A DNA stretch of 22,391 nt, taken from the NCBI GenBank assembly GCA_051746665.1, contig JBNJFG010000033.1:1-22391 (forward strand), given 5' to 3'. Below the pieces are notes generated by a model that saw nothing but the letters and a program-made list of their open reading frames with translations, was not told the DNA's origin and ran no database searches. How positions within the stretch are numbered: position 1 is the first letter of the stretch; every line of letters begins with the position of its first letter. Shown here in pieces: positions 1-6,822 of the stretch. The position numbers and the translations under genes are program-made. This stretch comes from Halanaerobium sp051746665 (GTDB taxonomy: Bacteria > Bacillota > Halanaerobiia > Halanaerobiales > Halanaerobiaceae).

Positions 1-2
1 AA

Positions 3-659
3 GAAACTTTAAAAAAGGAAAAAGTTGAAGTTGAAAATGAGCCACCTGCCTGGATGCAGAACACTAAAAATAAATCTGAAAAAGATAATCCTGAAGAGCC
101 AAAAGAAGATAAGAAAAGTAATAAATTTGATTTAGATAGTTTTATAGCTGATTTAGAAGCCGAAGAACAGGCAGAAGAAAATTCTCAAAAAACAAAAGAA
201 ACTGCAGAAGCTTCAGCCAGTCAATCAGATGAGATAAGTAATTCTAATAAAATTGATAATAAAAACCAGGCAGAAAATATGGATGAAAAGAATGAGCAAA
301 ATAATGAGGCCAGTAATTCTGCTGTAGAACATAATCAAAATAAGCAGGAAAATAAGGTTTATGATTTAAGAAAAGGCAGTTCAGATTCAATTAAAAAGCC
401 GGGAATTAAAAACTATTCTCAACCAGGTTACCCTTCTAATTTAAGAAAAAGAAATATTGAGGGGCAGGTTATAGTCACTTTAAGAATAGATAAAGAGGGT
501 AAAATACATGATTTGAAGATAAATGAAAGTTCAGGTTATCAGTCTTTTGATCAGGCTGCTTTAAAAGCAGTTTCAAAGTGGGAATTTAAAGCTGCAGAAA
601 AAGATAATAAAAAAGTAGAGGTAATAGTAAATCTCCCAATCAAATTTAAGTTGAACTAA
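3..659 (+). CDS. tonB: Energy transducer TonB, 3' part (5' end outside window)
   Basis: TonB spans the periplasm and passes energy from the ExbB-ExbD motor to outer-membrane receptors. The C-terminal ~85 residues look like a TonB_C domain: YPSNLRKRNIEGQVIVTLRI, then SSGYQSFDQAALKAVSKWEF, ending in a beta-strand-like VEVIVNLPIKFKL. The reading frame is open to the left edge (codons from base 3 read ETLKKEKVEVENEPPAW before the first ATG at 54), and no ribosome-binding site precedes 54. The real start, and the expected N-terminal membrane anchor, must therefore lie upstream. The ~110 residues before the domain are rich in Glu, Lys, Asn, Gln and Ser with almost no proline, unlike the Pro-Lys linker of enterobacterial TonB. 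It lies 15 bases upstream of exbB, which supports the call. Family confident; full length unknown. Confidence 0.88.
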   Translation, partial: ETLKKEKVEVENEPPAWMQNTKNKSEKDNPEEPKEDKKSNKFDLDSFIADLEAEEQAEENSQKTKETAEASASQSDEISNSNKIDNKNQAENMDEKNEQNNEASNSAVEHNQNKQENKVYDLRKGSSDSIKKPGIKNYSQPGYPSNLRKRNIEGQVIVTLRIDKEGKIHDLKINESSGYQSFDQAALKAVSKWEFKAAEKDNKKVEVIVNLPIKFKLN

Positions 660-674
660 AAGGAGGTAAAGTAG

Positions 675-1358
675 ATGATTACTGAATTTATTGAAACGGC
701 AGGTGTTGTAGCATATCCACTACTTTTAGCTGCATTTTCAATGCTGTTTATAATTATTGAAAGAACTATAGTTTTTATTTTAAATTACAGAACAATTAAA
801 AAAGATGAGTATTTAGAGGCAATCGCGGATTTTGACTCTAATAATATAAAAAGCAATATTTTAAAAGAGAAAAAGGGTATTGCAGCAAAAATATATTATA
901 ACACCTTAACTAAAAAACCTAAAAACAGAGAAGAATTTAAATTGTACCTTGATGCAGAAGAAATTGATCAGCTGCCAGAGCTTGAAAAACACTTAGGATT
1001 TTTAAATTTCATTGCTCAGGTCGCTCCAACCTTAGGGTTATTGGGAACTGTTAGTGGAATGATCAAAACATTTCAGGTTCTTGGTCTTGGAGGTAATCCA
1101 GAGCAGATGGCCCTTGGGATTTCCGAAGCACTATTTACTACAGCTGCTGGCTTGATTATATCACTGCCGGCTGCAGCCTTTTATCATTATTTTTATGCAA
1201 AGATAGAAAAACTGCATAATCAAATGAATAATTTAAAATTAGAAAGTGAGACTATGCTTTTTAAAAAAGAAATTAAGGAGTCTAATCAGGTATCAAATCA
1301 GGTATCAAATCAAGAGTCTAATCATAAGGAGCTGAAAAAAAATGAGTTATCAGCCTAA
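675..1358 (+). CDS. exbB: ExbB/TolQ/MotA-family proton channel protein
   Basis: ExbB forms the inner-membrane pentamer that, with ExbD, uses proton flow to energise TonB. Three hydrophobic segments are visible at about residues 11-37, 108-133 and 148-175, with a cytoplasmic loop between the first and second, as in the family. The conserved core APTLGLLGTVSGMI lies at residues 117-130, and TTAAGLIISLPAA is in the third segment. At 227 aa the length is normal. The ATG follows a perfect AGGAGGT. The C-terminal tail carries four imperfect 12-base repeats (SNQV, SNQV, SNQE, SNHK) before the stop. The gene overlaps exbD by 17 bases, suggesting translational coupling. TolQ is an alternative paralogue name, but the adjacent TonB-type gene favours ExbB. 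Confidence 0.92.
   Translation: MITEFIETAGVVAYPLLLAAFSMLFIIIERTIVFILNYRTIKKDEYLEAIADFDSNNIKSNILKEKKGIAAKIYYNTLTKKPKNREEFKLYLDAEEIDQLPELEKHLGFLNFIAQVAPTLGLLGTVSGMIKTFQVLGLGGNPEQMALGISEALFTTAAGLIISLPAAAFYHYFYAKIEKLHNQMNNLKLESETMLFKKEIKESNQVSNQVSNQESNHKELKKNELSA
1281..1328 (+). repeat. Four imperfect 12-bp tandem repeats in the exbB 3' end
   Basis: Units start at 1281, 1293, 1305 and 1317: TCTAATCAGGTA, TCAAATCAGGTA, TCAAATCAAGAG, TCTAATCATAAG. They encode SNQV, SNQV, SNQE and SNHK in the cytoplasmic tail of ExbB. The period is a multiple of three, so unit gain or loss would keep the frame. Confidence 0.8.
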
Positions 1359-1743
1359 AAAAAAGAGCTCCACTTTAAATCTGGCCCCAATGATTGACAT
1401 TGTATTTTTACTTTTAATTTTCTTTTTAGTTTCTTCAACTCTCCAGGGCGAAGAAGCTCTATATAATATAACAGTACCTGATAGTTCTGTAGGAGAAACT
1501 AAAAATGTAGAAATGGTAAATATTTTTTTAGATAAAGATAATCATATATATTACAATAACAAACAATACAACAAAGATGAAATTGAAACTTTATTAACTG
1601 ATATTTCAGCTGCTAAAGATAAAAAAATTAAAATTTATGCAGATAAACAGACTAATTTTGAAGCAGTAGTATTTTTGATTGAAAAATTTAAAGATAATAA
1701 TTATCAGGAAATTTCTTTTGCTTTACGAGAAAAAAATAGATAG
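1342..1743 (+). CDS. exbD: ExbD/TolR-family biopolymer transport protein
   Basis: ExbD is the single-span partner of ExbB; its membrane aspartate takes part in proton translocation. The sequence shows a short basic cytoplasmic start, then the family signature NLAPMIDIVFLLLIFFLVSS (residues 13-32), with Asp19 in the position of the essential Asp25 of E. coli ExbD. A periplasmic domain of about 95 residues follows, with the usual repeated beta-strand character. The length of 133 aa is typical. AAGGAG precedes the ATG, and the start lies inside the end of exbB. With tonB first, the order tonB-exbB-exbD differs from the common exbB-exbD-tonB. Confidence 0.92.
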   Translation: MSYQPKKKSSTLNLAPMIDIVFLLLIFFLVSSTLQGEEALYNITVPDSSVGETKNVEMVNIFLDKDNHIYYNNKQYNKDEIETLLTDISAAKDKKIKIYADKQTNFEAVVFLIEKFKDNNYQEISFALREKNR

Positions 1744-1860
1744 ATTTTTTACTTGCAAAAAAATAATAAAGGAATTTTGCTATTTTATTAGAATTATATA
1801 AATAGAGTAGCATAAATAAAAATATAAATAAAACTAGTAAAAGTAAATGGAGGGGTTTTT

Positions 1861-2646
1861 ATGAGCAAGAATTTAGGAATGTTTTTAGTTTTTATTGCTT
1901 TAATCTTACTATCAGTTTTAGTTGTAAATGGTTTATACTTTAATACTCCGATAGTTCAAACAGCTGAAAAAGAAGAAACTGTAGAAGAAGTAGATGAGGA
2001 TTATATCACTACTAATTTAAGTATCAGTCAGCAGCAGGAATATGATCCGGAAATAGTTGATGTTGTACTGGGTTTTGAAAATGAAAGCAGAGAACAGTCG
2101 ACTGCTGTAGAAGAAAACAATCAGATTGTAAGTGAATTGATGTCTATTTTAGAAGCAGAAGAATTAGAAAATGTTGAAACACAGGGTTTTAGAGTGTATC
2201 CATATACTAATTATATAACTGTAAAGAATGATGATGAAGATGAAAAGAGAGAAAGAGTAACATATTATAAAGTAAGTAATCAGATTAAATTTAGCACTAA
2301 AAATTTAGGTGAGCTGCCGGTATTGTTGGGGAGATTATTAAATGCTGGAGCAAATAGAGTTGTAAATATAGATTATAGATTAGAAAGCAATGAAAAAGCT
2401 TTAGAAGAAGTTACAGGTCTAGCTTTAAGTTCATTGAAAGAAAAGGCTGCTTTTATGGCAGAAAATCTTGATAAAGAAAATTACAGAATCAAAAAAATTA
2501 ATTTTGGCAGACAAAACATTTATGGTAATGATGTTTTACAATCTATGACAAGATCTGCTGAATCAGCTAACTTTTCAGAAGTTCCATTAGCTGAACAGAA
2601 AGTGAATATCAATGTTTCAGTATCAGCCGAAGTAGAATTATATTAA
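1861..2646 (+). CDS. Membrane-anchored SIMPL-domain (DUF541) protein
   Basis: The protein begins with a single hydrophobic segment (about residues 7-26) with no obvious signal-peptidase site, so it is probably an anchored extracytoplasmic protein. From about residue 60 the sequence fits the SIMPL/DUF541 family: an early strand around VDVVLGFENES, a long helix, the block TQGFRVYPYTNYI, a second half with YKVSNQIKFSTKN, and a late helix around ALEEVTGLALSSLKEKAAFM. Family members include E. coli YggE, linked to oxidative-stress tolerance, but the molecular role is poorly defined. AGGGG precedes the ATG. It lies 117 bases after exbD; that gap has a weak AT-rich hairpin (1755-1780) and a TATAAA (1797-1802) but no convincing -35, so co-transcription with exbD is unresolved. 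Confidence 0.75.
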   Translation: MSKNLGMFLVFIALILLSVLVVNGLYFNTPIVQTAEKEETVEEVDEDYITTNLSISQQQEYDPEIVDVVLGFENESREQSTAVEENNQIVSELMSILEAEELENVETQGFRVYPYTNYITVKNDDEDEKRERVTYYKVSNQIKFSTKNLGELPVLLGRLLNAGANRVVNIDYRLESNEKALEEVTGLALSSLKEKAAFMAENLDKENYRIKKINFGRQNIYGNDVLQSMTRSAESANFSEVPLAEQKVNINVSVSAEVELY

Positions 2647-2664
2647 AATTATCTAGAACAAATA

Positions 2665-2700
2665 AAGCTGAGTGCACTTTTTATCTGCACTCAGCTTTTT
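2665..2700 (+). terminator. Rho-independent terminator between convergent genes
   Basis: A perfect 12-bp stem, AAGCTGAGTGCA (2665-2676) with TGCACTCAGCTT (2686-2697), encloses a 9-base loop and runs into a T stretch. It ends the SIMPL gene on the plus strand. On the minus strand the stem is followed by TTTATTTG, so it may also stop trkA transcripts from the other side. Confidence 0.9.
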
Positions 2701-2724
2701 ATTTTACTCATATTTAATTTATTT

Positions 2725-3399
2725 TTACTCATTATTTAATAAAAAATCAGCTGCTCTTTCCATATCGTCTTTTGATGCTACCAAAAAGACCTGATTACCA
2801 GCAAATATTTCTCTATTTCCTCTCGGTACTATATATCGATCCTGTGCTTTATCGAAAATCCCAGCAATTACACAGTTTTCAGGAAAGTTTTTTTGACTTA
2901 CTATTTCAGAAATTTTCATACCCGAAATTCTTGATTCGGGGGGGATAGTTAAAATTGATACTTCCGCTTTTCCATCGCCCAAAGAGGCGACTTTACGCAC
3001 ATCTGGTTCTTCAATATCAGTTATAAAACGATCTACAATCAGCTCCATTGTAGCAGCAATATTTGTTGCTCCTGCCATTTCATAAGCATTTTCATATTCA
3101 GGCTCCCTCATTCTGACTAAAATCTTTTCTACCCCAAAATTTTTGGCTAAAAGTGAAAAAGATAAATTATCTGCGTCATCTCTCATGACCGCAATAGCTA
3201 CATCGCACTTTTCTATGCCGGCTTCTTTTAAAATATCAATTCTGGTAGCACTTCCTAATACGGTTACCGCTCCATAACGGCTGTATATTTTTTCAGCTAC
3301 ACTTTGTTCTTTTTCAATCACAATTACATCGTGTTTATTAACTAAATTTTTTGTTAGATTTCTTCCTGCAATACCTCCACCAGCAATGATTATATACAT
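2725..3399 (-). CDS. trkA: Trk/Ktr potassium uptake regulatory subunit (RCK protein)
   Basis: This is a cytoplasmic nucleotide-binding subunit that gates a TrkH/KtrB-type K+ channel. The N-terminal Rossmann (RCK_N) domain opens with the dinucleotide loop G7-x-G9-x-x-G12 and an acidic residue at Glu29 at the end of the second strand. A C-terminal RCK_C (TrkA_C) domain from about residue 140 contains IPPESRISGMKISEI and a closing VFLVASKDDMERA. At 224 aa it has a single RCK pair, like KtrA, rather than the doubled ~450-aa TrkA of E. coli. GGAGGT precedes the ATG. It lies 37 bases downstream of trkH and is presumably co-transcribed with it. Confidence 0.92.
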   Translation of the reverse strand: MYIIIAGGGIAGRNLTKNLVNKHDVIVIEKEQSVAEKIYSRYGAVTVLGSATRIDILKEAGIEKCDVAIAVMRDDADNLSFSLLAKNFGVEKILVRMREPEYENAYEMAGATNIAATMELIVDRFITDIEEPDVRKVASLGDGKAEVSILTIPPESRISGMKISEIVSQKNFPENCVIAGIFDKAQDRYIVPRGNREIFAGNQVFLVASKDDMERAADFLLNNE

Positions 3400-3436
3400 T
3401 ATTTTACCTCCAATTTTATCTTTTATATTAATTTAA

Positions 3437-4927
3437 TTAATCTGTCCAGGCTTTTCTAGAAAACAGTATAATAATCGGTAATATTTCTAATCTTCCGGCC
3501 AGCATCCCTATAATATATGTTACTTTAATAACAGGAGATAAGGAAGCCATCTTATCAACCGAGAAAAAGAATGGTCCTATATTTCCCATTGCAGAAAACA
3601 TACCTGAAAAAGACTGCCAACCGTTGAGATCTGAAAAGACAGAAGTTATTATTCCTCCAATAAAAATCAGTACCAACCAGAAGGAAAAGAGGCCTGTTAG
3701 TTTATTGATTTCATCATTATCAATAATACTTTTATCAAGAGTTACCGGTAAAACTGCATGATTTGGTAAATATATTTTTTTAATCTCTCTTTTAAATAAG
3801 CCGCCTAAAATATTTAAACGCATTACTTTAATACCACCAGATGTAGAACCAACACTACCCCCAATCAGCATAAAGACTATAAATATCTGTCTGGCTGCAG
3901 CTGGGAAAAAGCTGGAATTAATATCATGAGTTCCAAAACCAGTTGTAGTAATGATAGAAACAACCTGAAACAGTGTTTTACGAAAAATTTCTTCGGCATT
4001 AAAAGCACCGGCTGTATTTAAGATTATGATTAAGATACTGATAAAAATTGTTGAATAAAAAATTAATCTCAAGAAAGTTTTTAATTCACTATTTTTCTTA
4101 ATACTTTCAAAATCTCTAGTAAAAAATCTAAAATGAAGTAAAAAGTTAACTCCACCTAAAAACATAAAAAAGCTTATTACATATTCAATTAAAATATAAT
4201 TGCTGTAACCGCTGTTAGCATAATGGGCAATACTGGCATCATATTGAGAAAAGCCGCCAGTGGATAAAGTAGTAAAACTGTGGGTAAAAGCATCAAAAAC
4301 TGACAAACCAAGGAAAATTAAAATAATACTTTCTAAAAGCATAAAGCCTAAATAAATCATCCAGAGTATTTTTACTGTTTTAAAAATATTTGGGACTGGA
4401 CGCGAAACATTAATTTTATGGCTTTCTGCACTAAATAGCTGCCAGGTTTCTCCCTTAGCTCTAGTTGAGATTAAAAGGAAAAAAGTTAAGATACCAAGAC
4501 CACCTAAAAGCTGCATTAAACTTCTCCAAAAAATAATCGATTTGGGCATTGTATCAAGACCTGTAAAGACAGTGATCCCAGTAGTTGTAAAACCACTTAC
4601 TGATTCAAAAAGTGAATCTACAAAAGATTTTTCAATTCCAATCATAAAGGGAAGTCCACCTAAGATTGAGACAATAAGCCAGCCTAAGGCACAGAGTAAC
4701 ATTGCAGTAGTTAAATCTATGTAAATATTTTCGGGATCTGTGGGCAGTTTTAAAAGTGTACCTGTAATTAATGAAATAATACTAGTATAATAAAATCCCT
4801 GATAAATGCTGTTCCCTTCCTGATAAATAAAAGCTAATACCAGAGGAATTACAATAATAAAAGCCATGATAAAAGCAAGTACGCTTAAAAAATATAATAT
4901 GGTATTATATTTAGTAGATTTAATCAA
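3437..4927 (-). CDS. trkH: TrkH-family potassium uptake membrane subunit
   Basis: This is the K+-translocating subunit of the superfamily of K+ transporters. Four selectivity-loop regions can be read in order: SGFTTTGITVFTG, TTLSTGGFSQYD, ITTTGFGTHDINSS and SAMGNIGPFFFS, each with the expected glycine. The hydrophobic block FMLIGGSVGSTSGGIKVMR precedes the fourth loop. At 496 aa with about ten membrane segments it matches TrkH. The start codon is TTG (complement of 4925-4927), set by a strong GGGAGGT (complement of 4934-4940) at suitable distance. It is transcribed with trkA, and divergently from dprA, from the promoter at 4985-5013. Whether Na+ or H+ is co-transported cannot be told from the sequence. 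Confidence 0.93.
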   Translation of the reverse strand: MIKSTKYNTILYFLSVLAFIMAFIIVIPLVLAFIYQEGNSIYQGFYYTSIISLITGTLLKLPTDPENIYIDLTTAMLLCALGWLIVSILGGLPFMIGIEKSFVDSLFESVSGFTTTGITVFTGLDTMPKSIIFWRSLMQLLGGLGILTFFLLISTRAKGETWQLFSAESHKINVSRPVPNIFKTVKILWMIYLGFMLLESIILIFLGLSVFDAFTHSFTTLSTGGFSQYDASIAHYANSGYSNYILIEYVISFFMFLGGVNFLLHFRFFTRDFESIKKNSELKTFLRLIFYSTIFISILIIILNTAGAFNAEEIFRKTLFQVVSIITTTGFGTHDINSSFFPAAARQIFIVFMLIGGSVGSTSGGIKVMRLNILGGLFKREIKKIYLPNHAVLPVTLDKSIIDNDEINKLTGLFSFWLVLIFIGGIITSVFSDLNGWQSFSGMFSAMGNIGPFFFSVDKMASLSPVIKVTYIIGMLAGRLEILPIIILFSRKAWTD

Positions 4928-4984
4928 TAATATACCTCCCTTTTTATTTTTAATTTTAGATAAATAAATCTTCTGCTAAAATTT

Positions 4985-5013
4985 ATTTTATCTTCTTTAT
5001 ATATATTATTCAA
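4985..5013 (-). promoter_or_regulatory. Promoter for trkH-trkA
   Basis: On the minus strand, TTGAAT (5008-5013), a 17-base spacer and TAAAAT (4985-4990) form a sigma70/SigA-type promoter. Transcription would start near 4978, about 50 bases before the trkH start codon. Confidence 0.6.
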
Positions 5014-5050
5014 TAATAAATCTAATCTTCCTTTAATTTCTAAATTAAAT

Positions 5051-5079
5051 TTGCTATTAACATTTTTTGGATATATAAT
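5051..5079 (+). promoter_or_regulatory. Promoter for dprA-smg-topA
   Basis: TTGCTA (5051-5056), an exact 17-base spacer and a perfect TATAAT (5074-5079). The start would be near 5086, with a 19-base leader containing AGGAGGT before the dprA ATG. It lies back to back with the trkH promoter, with about 37 bases between the two -35 boxes. Confidence 0.75.
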
Positions 5080-5104
5080 ATAAATAAAATCTAGGAGGTA
5101 AATT

Positions 5105-6247
5105 ATGGATATTAACAGTTTAGCAGTTATCTTTTTAAACAATTTAAGTGGTTTTGGACCTAAAACAATTGCAAATTTAGTCAATAAAGTAGAAAATTTA
5201 AAAACTCTCTGGCAGCTTAATGAGCAGCAGTTAAAAAATTTGGGTCTTAAAGTCTCTAAGATTAAAGAGTTTAATAAATCTAAAAATAAATTTAATGCTA
5301 AAAAAATTGCTGCTGATTTAAAAAAAGAAAATATTAAATATTTAACTTTATATAATAAAAAATATCCTCAAAAGCTAAAAGATATCTATGATCCTCCACC
5401 TGTCATTTTTTATAAAGGTGTTCTAAATTTTCAGCTGCCAGCAGTTGCAGTTATTGGTTCCAGGAATTCTACGGTTTATGGACGCAAAATCGCCAGTAAA
5501 ACTGCGGCAGAGCTTGCAAAAATGGGAGTAAATATCATTAGTGGTTTAGCTAATGGAATAGATGGGACTGCTCATCAGGGGGCCTTATCGGTTGATGCTG
5601 GAATAACCACTGCTGTTTTAGGTAATGGTTTAAATTATTTATATCCTTCTCAAAATAAGCTATTATCTCAAAAAATAACAAATAAAGGCTTGATGCTGAC
5701 AGAATTTAATCCTGATGTTGCCCCAAGAGCCAAAAATTTTCCCAGAAGAAATAGAATCATTAGTGCTCTGGCAGATTTAATACTGGTAGTAGAAGCAGGG
5801 GCCAAAAGTGGGACCTTAATCACAGTTGATTATGCACTTGAACAGGGCAAAGAGATCATGGCTGTGCCGGCTAATATAGATAGGCCAAATTCTGTCGGCT
5901 GTAATCGACTTATCAAAAAAGGGGCGGCTGTTTTCACAAAGGTAAGTGATGTTAGTGACTATTTGAATCAGTATCTGCAGAAAGAAGAAGGAGAAAACAA
6001 CTTTTTAGAAAATAATAAACTAATCAATAAAGTTTATCCAGATTTAAATTATGATGAAATAAAAGTTTTGAAACTTTTTCAGCATGAAATAGAAATTTAT
6101 TATGATGATTTGATCAAATTAAGTAATTTGACTACAGAAAAAATGGATAGAATACTGGTAAAATTAGAACTAATGAACATTATAATTCGCTTAACAGGAA
6201 AAAAATATCAGTTTAAGGGTTTACAAAATCTTCTTAAACCAATATAA
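5105..6247 (+). CDS. dprA: DNA-processing protein DprA (Smf)
   Basis: DprA binds incoming single-stranded DNA and loads RecA during natural transformation. Residues 1-60 form a helix-hairpin-helix/SAM-like region (FLNNLSGFGPKTIANLVNKV). The Rossmann-like core (about 80-290) carries the family blocks AVIGSR (115-120), SGLANGIDGTAHQGAL (146-161), NFPRRNRIISALAD (211-224) and GCNRLIKKGA (265-274). The C-terminal ~65 residues resemble the DprA winged-helix domain. At 380 aa it is full length. One usual glycine is replaced: the block read VPG in many homologues is VPA here (254-256). The ATG follows AGGAGGT. The same dprA-smg-topA order is known in other bacteria, so dprA alone does not prove competence. 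Confidence 0.93.
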   Translation: MDINSLAVIFLNNLSGFGPKTIANLVNKVENLKTLWQLNEQQLKNLGLKVSKIKEFNKSKNKFNAKKIAADLKKENIKYLTLYNKKYPQKLKDIYDPPPVIFYKGVLNFQLPAVAVIGSRNSTVYGRKIASKTAAELAKMGVNIISGLANGIDGTAHQGALSVDAGITTAVLGNGLNYLYPSQNKLLSQKITNKGLMLTEFNPDVAPRAKNFPRRNRIISALADLILVVEAGAKSGTLITVDYALEQGKEIMAVPANIDRPNSVGCNRLIKKGAAVFTKVSDVSDYLNQYLQKEEGENNFLENNKLINKVYPDLNYDEIKVLKLFQHEIEIYYDDLIKLSNLTTEKMDRILVKLELMNIIIRLTGKKYQFKGLQNLLKPI

Positions 6248-6277
6248 TAATATACTAGTTAAAGATTTTCTTAATGT

Positions 6278-6313
6278 AGGGAGGCCTTAAGGCAGAAATG
6301 CCAGAATAATATG
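6278..6313 (+). promoter_or_regulatory. Unusual translation start region of smg
   Basis: The only good ribosome-binding site, AGGGAGG (6278-6284), lies 26 bases before the smg ATG (6311). Between them are a 10-base palindrome GCCTTAAGGC (6284-6293) and a mini-ORF ATG-CCA-GAA-TAA (6298-6309), whose stop ends one base before the smg ATG. No in-frame ATG, GTG or TTG exists upstream before a stop at 6272. Translation may reinitiate after the mini-ORF, or the palindrome may fold and shorten the spacing. Confidence 0.5.
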
Positions 6314-6799
6314 AATAAAAAAGTTATAGAAATTCTTAGTATCTTGATTCATAAAATGCTTAATAATGAAGATTTATGGAAAAAACAAGAAGATATTGTG
6401 ATAGAACTTGAAAATAAAGGATATACAATTGAAAATATTAGTGAAGCATTTGATATTATGTTTAGTGAAATAATATCTGTCGGTAATCAGGATTATTATA
6501 TGGATTACGAAATGCACAGCGGCTATAATCGTGTATTTACTAAGGTAGAAAATTTTTATTTCAGTAATGAAATTAAATCTATAATTTATAAACTCAATGC
6601 AATGGGAATACTGACTGCAGATGAGTTAGAAATAATTATTTTTAGAATGTTTCAGCTGGCAAGTGTTGATGATTTAGATTCAGAACTTGTCTGGGAGATA
6701 ATTAGTGATGTTGTTGATGATTCTGAATCATTATTGACAATTTCAGCAGAATTTAACGAATTTAACACAGGTTTATTAAAACAGCAGAGAGTAAACTAA
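6311..6799 (+). CDS. smg: Smg/DUF494 family protein
   Basis: This is a small acidic cytoplasmic protein of 162 aa. The N-terminal part, IEILSILIHKMLNNED, and the C-terminal block LNAMGILTADELEIIIFRMF followed by an acidic ELVWEIISDVVDD match the pattern I know for Smg (an LGxLTxxxxExxI block, then a short acidic helix). The position between dprA and topA is also the one the family occupies in other bacteria. The biochemical function is unknown. The start codon is dictated by the lack of any other in-frame start, but its ribosome-binding context is poor (see the neighbouring entry). It ends 23 bases before topA and is probably in one transcript with it. Confidence 0.8.
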   Translation: MNKKVIEILSILIHKMLNNEDLWKKQEDIVIELENKGYTIENISEAFDIMFSEIISVGNQDYYMDYEMHSGYNRVFTKVENFYFSNEIKSIIYKLNAMGILTADELEIIIFRMFQLASVDDLDSELVWEIISDVVDDSESLLTISAEFNEFNTGLLKQQRVN

Positions 6800-6822
6800 A
6801 GTTTACTGGAGGTATAAATTTA

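Noticed and set aside
54..56. ATG 54 as the true tonB start
   Set aside because: The frame is open to base 3, no ribosome-binding site precedes it, and a TonB without an N-terminal membrane anchor would be abnormal.
4924..5184. Minus-strand ORF of 86 codons across the trkH-dprA gap
   Set aside because: It runs over the dprA start and both promoters, resembles nothing, and has no convincing start region.
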